This document shows, piece by piece, positions 1 to 6,367 of a stretch of 6,542 nt of DNA (the stretch's first letter is position 1; each line of letters opens with the position of its first letter). A program made the translations under genes and the position numbers. The stretch comes from Ramlibacter sp. (GTDB lineage: Bacteria > Pseudomonadota > Gammaproteobacteria > Burkholderiales > Burkholderiaceae_C): the NCBI GenBank assembly GCA_026785815.1, contig JAJAZH010000410.1, positions 1 to 6,542 on the forward strand, given 5' to 3'. The notes under the pieces are model-generated. The model was not told where the DNA came from, made no database searches, and was given only the letters and a program-made list of their open reading frames with translations.

Positions 1-18
1 CCACCCATCTGACCCAAA

Positions 19-1572
19 TTACTTCGCAGTAGGCATCACGAATTCAGCACCCTTGCCAATGCTCTCAGGCCAGCGCTGCATGATGGATTTTTGCCGGGTG
101 TAAAACCGCACGCCCTCTTCGCCGTAGGCGTGCATATCGCCGAACAGGCTCTTCTTCCAGCCGCCGAAGCCGTGCCATGCCATCGGCACCGGGATCGGCA
201 CGTTGATGCCCACCATGCCGACCTGGACCCGCCGCGAGAATTCGCGCGCCACGTTGCCGTCGCGGGTGAAGCAGGAGACGCCGTTGCCGTATTCGTGCGA
301 ATTGACCAGCTCGACCGCCGCCGCCAGGTCCGGCACCCGCACGCAGCCGAGCACCGGGCCGAAGATCTCTTCCTTGTAGATCTTCATCCCGGGCGTGACG
401 TTGTCGAACAGGGAGCCGCCGATCCAGAAGCCGCCAGAGGTGTCGATATTGCAACCGGCGCCGGCCTTGGCGGCCTGGAACTTGCGGCCGTCGACCACCA
501 GCTTCGCGCCTTCCTGCTCGCCTGCGCCGATGTAACCGGTGATGCGGCCATGGGCGGCGCTGGAGACGATCGGCCCCATCTCGGCGTCGAGCTCGGTGCC
601 GTTCTTGATCTTGAGTTGCCGGGTGCGCTCGGCCAGCATCGGCATGATGCGGTCGGCCGCATCGCCGACCAGCACCGCCAGCGAAATCGCCATGCAGCGC
701 TCGCCGGCCGAACCGAAAGCCGACCCGATCAGGGCGTCGACGGTTTGTTCCAGGTCGGCGTCGGGCATCACCACCATGTGGTTCTTGGCGCCGCCCAGGG
801 CCTGCACCCGTTTGCCGTGGCGGGCGCCGGTCTCGTAGATCTTCTGGGCGATGGCGGTGGAGCCGACGAAGGAAAGCGCCTTCACGTCCGGGTGCACCAA
901 CAGCGCATCGACCGCATCCTTGTCGCCCTGGACCACGTTGAAAACGCCGTCGGGCAGGCCGGCCTGCTTGAGCAGTTCGGCCATCATGATCGATGGGGTC
1001 GGATCGAGCGGGCTGGGTTTGAGCACGAAGCAGTTGCCAGCCGCGATCGCGACCGGATACATCCACATCGGCACCATCACCGGGAAGTTGAAGGGCGTGA
1101 TCCCGGCGACCACGCCCAGCGGCTGGCGCATCGTCCAGTTGTCGATGCCGGTCGAGACCTGGTCGGTGTAGTCACCCTTGAGCAGCTGCGGAATGCCGCA
1201 GGCGAACTCGACGATGTCGATGCCGCGCGTCACCTCGCCGACGGCGTCGGTGAAGACCTTGCCGTGTTCGGCGGTGATCGCGCGCGCCAGGTCGTCGCGC
1301 TTCTGGTTCATCAGCTCGAGGAACTTGAACATCACGCGGGCGCGGCGGATCGGTGGCGTGTCGGCCCACTTCGGAAAAGCGGCTTGCGCCGAGGCCACTG
1401 CGGCGTCGACTTCGGCGCTGTTGGCCAGCGCCACCTGGCCGCTCACGCCGCCGGTGGCTGGGTTGAACACATCGGCGCGCCGGCCGCTGTTGCCGGGGAC
1501 CAGGCGCCCGCCGATCCAGTGTTCGATCGAAGCGGTGGCGGCGGATTTGGAGGACTTGTCGGGTGCGTTCAT
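19..1572 (-). CDS. mmsA: Methylmalonate-semialdehyde dehydrogenase (CoA-acylating)
   Basis: A 517-residue cytoplasmic aldehyde dehydrogenase. The family oxidises methylmalonate semialdehyde (or malonate semialdehyde) with NAD+ and CoA to propionyl-CoA (or acetyl-CoA) and CO2, in valine, inositol and beta-alanine breakdown. Seen in the sequence: the oxyanion Asn162 in TPFNFPVM, the NAD-binding KPSP at 185-188, the FVGS turn at 235-238, the catalytic Cys293 in GERCMAIS, and EEIFGPV at 401-407. The usual general-base Glu of hydrolytic aldehyde dehydrogenases is absent: the segment reads LGGAKNH (259-265), the hallmark of the CoA-acylating MmsA subfamily. Length is slightly above the usual roughly 500. 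Part of the excess is a loop around 364-380 (between DGR and the IGGSLFDNV motif) that seems about 8 residues longer than I remember in other MmsA proteins. The ATG at 1572 fits the N-terminus, but the ribosome site is weak (GAAAGA-like). It is probably the last gene of the unit with the AtuA gene, 60 bases upstream. mmsB is not in the window. Confidence 0.95.
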   Translation of the reverse strand: MNAPDKSSKSAATASIEHWIGGRLVPGNSGRRADVFNPATGGVSGQVALANSAEVDAAVASAQAAFPKWADTPPIRRARVMFKFLELMNQKRDDLARAITAEHGKVFTDAVGEVTRGIDIVEFACGIPQLLKGDYTDQVSTGIDNWTMRQPLGVVAGITPFNFPVMVPMWMYPVAIAAGNCFVLKPSPLDPTPSIMMAELLKQAGLPDGVFNVVQGDKDAVDALLVHPDVKALSFVGSTAIAQKIYETGARHGKRVQALGGAKNHMVVMPDADLEQTVDALIGSAFGSAGERCMAISLAVLVGDAADRIMPMLAERTRQLKIKNGTELDAEMGPIVSSAAHGRITGYIGAGEQEGAKLVVDGRKFQAAKAGAGCNIDTSGGFWIGGSLFDNVTPGMKIYKEEIFGPVLGCVRVPDLAAAVELVNSHEYGNGVSCFTRDGNVAREFSRRVQVGMVGINVPIPVPMAWHGFGGWKKSLFGDMHAYGEEGVRFYTRQKSIMQRWPESIGKGAEFVMPTAK

Positions 1573-1632
1573 GGTGGTCTTTCGAAGGGGCCTGGAGCAC
1601 GGCTGGGACAGCGCGTCAGCCCGCTCGGCAGG
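1573..1632 (-). other. Short gap between the AtuA-family gene and mmsA
   Basis: This 60-base spacer lies between two genes read in the same direction. I see no hairpin followed by a T tract on the minus strand, and no good -35/-10 pair. The simplest reading is read-through from the AtuA-family gene into mmsA. A weak purine stretch (GAAAGA) sits just before the mmsA ATG. An independent mmsA promoter cannot be excluded. Confidence 0.5.
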
Positions 1633-3486
1633 TCACAAGAATAGCGCTTCCGCCGGCCGGCGTTCCGCCCACGAGGCCGGCACCTGCAGGGGCATGGCCA
1701 AAAGGATCTGCGCCATGCCTTTGCCGAGCGGGTCGTTGCGCAGCGATGCCATCCCGCCGCCGTCCAGCGCCTGCAGGCAGACAAAGTTGAGCGCGTGGAT
1801 GCCTGGCACCTCGTAGCGGGTGACGCGGCCGAGCACCAGGTGGGACAGCCAGACGGCGACCCGCGCTTCGGTCAGCTGCGCGCGCAGCAGTGGCAGCCAC
1901 TCGGGCCGCCGGGCGATGACGCCGATGTTGGAGCTGTCGCCCTTGTCGCCACTGCGGGCCCAGGCCAGGCGGATCAGGGGGACGTCGACCGTCGCTTCGC
2001 CCGATCCATTGACCGGGCCCGAACAACCTGCCCCCCCTGGCTGAACGCAAGCTGCCGCCCCGGGCGGGACGGCAGCTTGTCCGCAAGGGACGCCGACTTC
2101 CATCCGGCGGCCCTCGAGCACCACCGCTGGTTGCAGCCGTATTTTGTCCAGCAGGAAAGCGAACTGGCGGACCGCGGGCACCGGGCTGGGGCGGCCGTCG
2201 GCGCCGGTCGTGCCCGGCGACCAGGAGGTTCCGGCCGGCGCGATTTCGCGGGCGAACAGCTCCAGGGCGGCTCGTTGCGGATGCATGACGGCGAGCCGCA
2301 GCACCACCTCGCGGGTGTCGCCAGTGCGGGCGTTCGAACCGAAATACGCCGATTCCGCGCCCAGCACTTCGATCCGGGTGCGGCTGTAGTCCGGCAGGCC
2401 CTGCCGCGCGAACAGGGCGCGCGTGCGCTCGAGGATCGCTTCGCCGGTGCGCTGGGCCTTGCTCGCGGCGTCGAATCCGATGATCGTCAGCTGCGCACTG
2501 CAGCGGTACCCGACCATGGAAGTGGCGCTGACCTTGTAGTGCGGCCCGGGCGCCAGCCCCCTGGCGCCGCGCACTTCGACCCGGTCGGGTCCGAGCCGGG
2601 CCAGCGTCACATTCGAAAAATCACAGCTCACGTCCGGCAGCAGATAGCGGGTCGGGTCGCCGATCTCATACAGCAACTGCTCGCTGATGACCGCAATGTT
2701 CACCAGTCCGCCGGTGCCGGCCGGTTTGGTGGCGACAAAGTGGCCGTCGGCATGGCATTCGAGCACCGGGTAGCCGATGTCCGCCCAACCAGGAACGTCT
2801 TCCCAGTCGGTGTGCAGGCCGCCGGTGGCCTGGCAACCGCATTCGAGGATGTGCCCGGCCAGGCTGCCTTGCGCCAGCCGGTCGTAATCGTCTTCGGCCC
2901 AGCCGAACTCGTGCATCAGCGCCCCGAGCGTGACGGCGCTGTCGACGCAGCGGCCGGTCACGACGATCTGCGCGCCCTCGTCCAGCGCGCGCCGGATCGG
3001 TAACGCGCCCAGGTACGCATTGGCGCTCAGGACCTGGGCCGGCAGCGCGGCGCCTGAGAGCATCTCGCTGACCCCTTCGCTGCGCAGTTGCGGCAGCAAG
3101 GCCAGCGCGTCATCGCCCTCGACCACCGCGACCCGCACCTGCAGACCCTGCTGCGCCGCGACCGCCGCGATGGCATCGGCGCAGGCCTTCGGGTTCATGC
3201 CGCCGGCATTGCTGATCACGCGGATGTTGCGCGCCACCACGTCTTTCAGGATGGCCGCCATCGTCACCGCCACGAAATCGGTCGCATAGCCGAGCTCCGG
3301 ATTCTTCGCCCGTGCGGCCGCCAGGATCGACATCGTGAGCTCCGCCAGGTAGTCGAACACCAGGTAATCGACGTTGCCGCGCTCGACCAGCTGCGGCGCC
3401 CCCACGCTGCTGTCGCCCCAGAACCCGCTGGCGCCGCCGATTCGCACCACGCGGCTGGATTCGCGTCCAGGGCCGACCGGGGCCAC
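1633..3486 (-). CDS. Acyclic terpene utilization AtuA family protein
   Basis: A 617-residue protein with the AtuA family layout. The large N-terminal domain (about 13-455) opens with the hallmark RIGGASGFWGDS (15-26) and contains VFDYLAELTM (43-52), SNAGGMNPK (92-100), VTGRCVDSA (176-184), ECGCQATGG (215-223) and KPAGTGGLVN (254-263). A Gly/Ala/Pro-rich linker (about 456-500) leads to the C-terminal domain (about 502-607) with WARSGDKGDSSNIGV (509-523). In Pseudomonas, AtuA is encoded with enzymes that degrade citronellol and geraniol, but its biochemical reaction is not established. The start chosen is GTG at 3486: GGAAG sits 6 bases upstream, and it lies 2 bases after the hydratase stop. 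The frame stays open upstream to 3909, but that part overlaps the hydratase and does not look like AtuA. Such tight spacing implies translational coupling. Odd features are a strong inverted repeat and a G7 tract in the linker DNA. The family call is firm. Equivalence to P. aeruginosa AtuA is not, so no symbol is given. Confidence 0.92.
   Translation of the reverse strand: MAPVGPGRESSRVVRIGGASGFWGDSSVGAPQLVERGNVDYLVFDYLAELTMSILAAARAKNPELGYATDFVAVTMAAILKDVVARNIRVISNAGGMNPKACADAIAAVAAQQGLQVRVAVVEGDDALALLPQLRSEGVSEMLSGAALPAQVLSANAYLGALPIRRALDEGAQIVVTGRCVDSAVTLGALMHEFGWAEDDYDRLAQGSLAGHILECGCQATGGLHTDWEDVPGWADIGYPVLECHADGHFVATKPAGTGGLVNIAVISEQLLYEIGDPTRYLLPDVSCDFSNVTLARLGPDRVEVRGARGLAPGPHYKVSATSMVGYRCSAQLTIIGFDAASKAQRTGEAILERTRALFARQGLPDYSRTRIEVLGAESAYFGSNARTGDTREVVLRLAVMHPQRAALELFAREIAPAGTSWSPGTTGADGRPSPVPAVRQFAFLLDKIRLQPAVVLEGRRMEVGVPCGQAAVPPGAAACVQPGGAGCSGPVNGSGEATVDVPLIRLAWARSGDKGDSSNIGVIARRPEWLPLLRAQLTEARVAVWLSHLVLGRVTRYEVPGIHALNFVCLQALDGGGMASLRNDPLGKGMAQILLAMPLQVPASWAERRPAEALFL
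2048..2079 (-). repeat. Perfect 10-bp inverted repeat in the AtuA linker
   Basis: The arms CAAGCTGCCG (2048-2057) and CGGCAGCTTG (2070-2079) are perfectly complementary around a 12-base centre. The centre can add three more G-C pairs with one bulged base. Transcribed, this makes a very stable hairpin. It encodes residues 470-480 of the AtuA-family protein, in the linker between its two domains. It has no T tract on its 3' side in either direction, so it does not look like an intrinsic terminator. It may simply reflect GC-rich Ala/Pro/Gly codons. Confidence 0.7.
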
Positions 3487-3488
3487 AG

Positions 3489-4271
3489 CTAGCTTCCTTT
3501 CCACTCGGGCTTGCGCTTTTGCCGGAAGGCCAGCTGGCCCTCGCGGGCGTCGTCGGTCAGCGTGAACAAGGCGATCTGGCTTTCGGTGAATGCCATCGAT
3601 TCCTCGAAGGACATGGCCTGGATGCCCTTCATCGTGTAGAGCCCGCGCCGGATCGCGGCCGGCGACTTGTCCAGCAACCGGCCCATCAGCCAGTCCAGAG
3701 CGGCGTCGACATCGTCGGCGACGTAATTCACCAGGTCGTACTCCAGGGCCTGGGCCGAGGTGAGGGGCTCGCCGGTCAGGCACATCTCGGCCAGCTTGCG
3801 CCGGGGAATCAGGTGTTGCAGCACGGTCAGCACCTGGGCCGGGAACACGCCGACTTTCACCTCTGGCAGGCCGAACACGGCATGGCTGCAGGCGACGGCG
3901 AGATCGCACATCGCGAGCAGGCCCATGCCGCCTGCCATGCAGGCGCCATTGACGCGCGCGATCAGCGGCAGGTTGCTGGCGCGGGCGCGACGCAGCAGCT
4001 GTGCCAGGTGCCCGACCGGCTCCGAGTAGTCGGTGGTGAAAGCCTGGGCCGACTGCAGGTCGGCGCCGGAGCAGAACGCCTTGCTGCCGGCGCCGGTGAT
4101 GACGATGGCCCGTAGCTCGCGTCGAGACTGGGCTGCGTCGATGGCCTGGCTCATGGCCGCCAGCACTCCATGGCTGAGCACATTGCGCCGCTCTTCGCGA
4201 TCGATCGTCAGCCAGAGCACGTTGCCGCGCTCCTGCACCAGCAATCCGGCGCTTTCAGGGGTGTCGCTCAT
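3489..4271 (-). CDS. Enoyl-CoA hydratase/isomerase family protein (crotonase)
   Basis: A 260-residue cytoplasmic crotonase-superfamily enzyme, full length for the family. Seen: the first oxyanion segment CSGADL (67-72), the second oxyanion segment around ACMAGGMGL (110-118), and Glu137 in FGLPEVKVG, matching Glu164 of rat enoyl-CoA hydratase. The place of the other classical acid, rat Glu144, is Gly117 by my manual alignment. So it may be a hydratase that relies on one glutamate, as I recall for methylglutaconyl-CoA (LiuC) and isohexenylglutaconyl-CoA (AtuE) type enzymes, or it may catalyse isomerisation or another crotonase reaction. The C-terminal FRQKRKPEWKG resembles the common crotonase ending. 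The ATG at 4271 has a strong ribosome site (GGAG, 5-base spacing). It is the first gene of the minus-strand unit and is followed after 2 bases by the AtuA-family gene, which makes an AtuE-like role plausible. The specific substrate is inference. Confidence 0.9.
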   Translation of the reverse strand: MSDTPESAGLLVQERGNVLWLTIDREERRNVLSHGVLAAMSQAIDAAQSRRELRAIVITGAGSKAFCSGADLQSAQAFTTDYSEPVGHLAQLLRRARASNLPLIARVNGACMAGGMGLLAMCDLAVACSHAVFGLPEVKVGVFPAQVLTVLQHLIPRRKLAEMCLTGEPLTSAQALEYDLVNYVADDVDAALDWLMGRLLDKSPAAIRRGLYTMKGIQAMSFEESMAFTESQIALFTLTDDAREGQLAFRQKRKPEWKGS

Positions 4272-4394
4272 GCTTTCTCCAAGCCGTTTCCAAGGCCATT
4301 TGCCCCTTATACCCGCAGCTCCCGCCCCGGCCCTCTCCTACAGCCGCGCCACTGGCCCACAGTTAGGATGGAAGGTTGACAATTCCCGGCCCTC
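4272..4394. promoter_or_regulatory. Divergent intergenic region with promoters of both blocks
   Basis: This 123-base spacer lies between the minus-strand hydratase and the plus-strand permease, so it should carry two outward promoters. On the minus strand, TATAAG (complement of 4306-4311) is a good -10 match, but the bases 16-18 upstream are GC-rich and give no recognisable -35. The minus side also holds GGAG at 4277-4280, the hydratase ribosome site. On the plus strand, TAGGAT (4364-4369) is a weak -10 candidate. The permease ATG has no close purine-rich ribosome site; the nearest is GGAAGG, about 19 bases upstream. I found no clear operator palindrome. The region's role is inferred from gene orientation; the individual elements are tentative. 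Confidence 0.4.
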
Positions 4395-5513
4395 ATGGAG
4401 CAACCCACCCCACGAATCGAGCAGCAGTCCACTCCGCAGGGCAACAGCACGCTGGTGCTGGGCCAGTGGACGGCGGCCCAGTTCGCCCAGCCCAAGCTGC
4501 TCAAGACCTTGCAGGCCACACTGGGTGACGGGGCGGCTGCCGGCGCCTGGGACCTGACCCAGGCCGAGCAGCTCGACCACGTTGGCGGCCAGCTGCTGTG
4601 GGATCACTGGGGCCAGAAATGGCCGCAGCCGATCGAGCTGCTGCCGCCGCAGCGCGCCGTGCTGGAACGGGTGTCTCAGTTCACCGCCGCGCCGCCGCAG
4701 CGCAAGAAGCCCAGTTGGCGCGGCCGCTACCTCGGCATCGGCGAATCGGTCTTGCGACTGCTGGAGCACATCCAGGCGTTCGTCCAGTTGCTCGGCGAGC
4801 TGACGCTCAACATCGGAAAGCTGATCCGGGCGCCGCATGAGGCGCCCTGGCGCGATTTTTCGGGCCACCTCTACCGCATCGGCGCCACCGCGCTGCCGAT
4901 CACCGCGCTGGTCGGTTTCCTGATCGGGGTGGTGCTGGCCTATCTGACCTCGCAGCAATTGCGCCAGTTCGGCGCCGACTCGTACATCGTCAACATTTTG
5001 GGGATCGCGCTGATCCGCGAACTCGGGCCGATGTTGGCGGCGATCCTGATTGCCGGCCGATCCGGGTCGGCCATCACGGCCCAGATCGGCGTGATGCGGG
5101 TGACCGAGGAACTCGATGCGATGCGCGTGATGGGCATCTCGCAGAGCTTCCGGCTGGTGATGCCGCGGGCCATGGCGCTGGCGGTGGTGATGCCGCTGAT
5201 CAGCGTCTGGACCACGGTGTGCGCGCTGGCCGGCGGCATGCTGGCCGCCGACATTGCCCTGGGAATCACACCCACCTATTTCCTGAACGCCTTGCCGCAG
5301 GCGGTGAGCCCCGGCAACCTGGGGCTGGCCAGCAGCAAGTCGGTGGTGTTCGGCATCCTGATCGCGCTGATCGGCTGCCACTTCGGGTTGCGCGTGAAGC
5401 CCAACACCCAGAGCCTGGGAGAAGGCACGACTTCCTCGGTCGTGACCTCCATCACCGTGGTGATCCTGGTCGACGCCCTGTTCGCGGTGCTGTTCAAGGA
5501 AGTGGGGATCTGA
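4395..5513 (+). CDS. MlaE-family ABC lipid transporter permease with N-terminal STAS-like domain
   Basis: A 372-residue inner-membrane permease of the MlaE (YrbE) family, which moves phospholipids or other lipids with an MlaF-type ATPase and an MCE protein. Residues 110-372 are the permease, close to the roughly 260 residues of E. coli MlaE. An interface helix region (about 111-160) is followed by hydrophobic segments near 165-185, 196-221, 255-285, 313-332 and 348-368. The family signature runs from IRELGPMLAA (207-216) through GRSGSA (221-226) to EELDAMRVMG (238-247). Residues about 18-95 look like a STAS domain: TLVLGQW, then WDLTQAEQLDHVGGQLL (52-68) in the place of the STAS beta-strand/helix turn, so an MlaB-like module is fused to the permease. 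ATG 4395 is the first ATG after an in-frame stop (TGA at 4377-4379). Its ribosome site is poor. The stop overlaps the ATPase start by one base. The lipid and the direction of transport cannot be read from sequence. Confidence 0.92.
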   Translation: MEQPTPRIEQQSTPQGNSTLVLGQWTAAQFAQPKLLKTLQATLGDGAAAGAWDLTQAEQLDHVGGQLLWDHWGQKWPQPIELLPPQRAVLERVSQFTAAPPQRKKPSWRGRYLGIGESVLRLLEHIQAFVQLLGELTLNIGKLIRAPHEAPWRDFSGHLYRIGATALPITALVGFLIGVVLAYLTSQQLRQFGADSYIVNILGIALIRELGPMLAAILIAGRSGSAITAQIGVMRVTEELDAMRVMGISQSFRLVMPRAMALAVVMPLISVWTTVCALAGGMLAADIALGITPTYFLNALPQAVSPGNLGLASSKSVVFGILIALIGCHFGLRVKPNTQSLGEGTTSSVVTSITVVILVDALFAVLFKEVGI

Positions 5514-6331
5514 TGCCGGAACCCCTGATTGCGCCGCCACAACCGGCCGGCCCGGTGGTTGAAATCAGCAAGCTGTGGACGGTGTTCTCCAGCCCGGAGC
5601 GGCGCTCCGTGGTCCACGAGAACCTTGACCTCACGGTGCAGCAAGGCGAAGTGCTCTCGCTGGTCGGCGGATCCGGCACCGGCAAGACGGTGCTGCTGCG
5701 GCAGATTCTCGGACTCGAGACGCCGACCAAGGGCGAGATCAAGGTGCTCGGGCAGTCGGTGTCGGAGCTCGGACGCAAGGGCGCGGCCAGCCGCATCGGC
5801 ATGCTGTTCCAGCATGGCGCGCTGTTCTCGGCCTTCAGCGTGCTGGAGAACATCTCGTTTCCGCTGCGCGAACTCAAGACCCTGACCCCGACCCTGGTGC
5901 GGGAGGCAGCGATGGTGAAGTTGCAGATGGTGGGCCTCAAGCCCGAGGACGCCTACAAGATGCCGTCCGACCTGTCCGGCGGCATGATCAAGCGGGTGGC
6001 GCTGGCGCGGGCGCTGATCATGGACCCGCCGCTGCTGCTGCTCGACGAGCCCACGGCCGGTCTCGACCCCGACAGCTCCGACGGCTTCGTGACGCTGCTG
6101 CGCTCGCTGCACCGGGACCTCGAACTGACCGTGATCATGGTCACGCACGACCTCGACACGCTGTTTGAACTCTCGACCCGCATTGCCGTGCTGGCCGATC
6201 GACGGGTCGTGATCGCCGATGCGCCCAAGGAAGTGATCGCGCATCACCATCCGTTCATTCTCGATTTCTTTCTCGGCCCGCGAGGGCAGCGCGCGATGGA
6301 ACTGCTGCGCGAGTATCCGTTCGCCATCTAG
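5513..6331 (+). CDS. MlaF-like ABC transporter ATP-binding protein
   Basis: A 272-residue cytoplasmic ATPase that should power the preceding MlaE-family permease. All nucleotide-binding motifs are intact: Walker A GGSGTGKT (52-59), Q-loop Gln100 in MLFQHGALF, signature LSGGM (154-158), Walker B LLLLDEP (174-180) with catalytic Glu179, D-loop GLD (183-185) and H-loop His212 in VTHDLD. The segment FQHGALFSAFSVLENI (99-114) is typical of the MlaF/TTG2A branch, where Gly-Ala-Leu-Phe follows the Q-loop. The start is the ATG in TGATG shared with the permease stop. GGGG lies 5 bases upstream and AAGGA 12 bases upstream. The reading frame is open further upstream inside the permease gene, but that extension does not look like ABC ATPase. 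The C-terminus ends shortly after DFFLGPRGQRA (251-261) and has no extra domain. Translation is probably coupled to the permease. Confidence 0.95.
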   Translation: MPEPLIAPPQPAGPVVEISKLWTVFSSPERRSVVHENLDLTVQQGEVLSLVGGSGTGKTVLLRQILGLETPTKGEIKVLGQSVSELGRKGAASRIGMLFQHGALFSAFSVLENISFPLRELKTLTPTLVREAAMVKLQMVGLKPEDAYKMPSDLSGGMIKRVALARALIMDPPLLLLDEPTAGLDPDSSDGFVTLLRSLHRDLELTVIMVTHDLDTLFELSTRIAVLADRRVVIADAPKEVIAHHHPFILDFFLGPRGQRAMELLREYPFAI

Positions 6332-6345
6332 GGCGTGCACCGCCC
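6331..6345 (+). repeat. Small inverted repeat after the ATPase gene
   Basis: GGGCG and CGCCC flank a 5-base centre, starting at the last base of the ATPase stop codon. No T tract follows (the next bases are TGAAACTGG), so it is unlikely to be a full terminator. It could be a minor mRNA stability or attenuation element in the 36-base ATPase-MCE gap, or chance in GC-rich DNA. Confidence 0.3.
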
Positions 6346-6367
6346 TGAAACTGGAAAAGGCATTGAC

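Noticed and set aside
91..1644. Long open frame antisense to mmsA, also 517 codons
   Set aside because: It is rich in His, Arg, Asp and Ala with no recognisable domain. It mirrors mmsA, and such antisense frames are expected in GC-rich DNA. The equal length is coincidence.
2048..2079. Inverted repeat read as an intrinsic terminator
   Set aside because: It lies inside a continuous coding frame and has no T tract on either strand, so termination is unlikely.
1616..2086. 156-codon minus-strand frame overlapping the AtuA C-terminal domain, possibly a frameshift product from the G7 tract
   Set aside because: It has Arg/Gly-rich shadow composition with no domain. The AtuA frame is intact through the tract, so no frameshift is needed.
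1795..3003. 402-codon plus-strand frame antisense to the AtuA-family gene
   Set aside because: It has no motif and low-complexity Arg/Gly/Ala/Asp composition. The opposite strand carries conserved AtuA motifs over the same stretch.
4376..4381. Perfect TTGACA -35 box upstream of the permease
   Set aside because: A -10 at normal spacing would fall near 4399-4404, inside the coding sequence just after the ATG, and the bases there (AGCAAC) do not match. It would also leave the start codon off the transcript.
4338..5540. 400-codon open frame antisense to the permease
   Set aside because: Its composition is dominated by Gln, His, Arg and Asp, without hydrophobic core or motifs. The sense strand encodes a clear MlaE-family permease.
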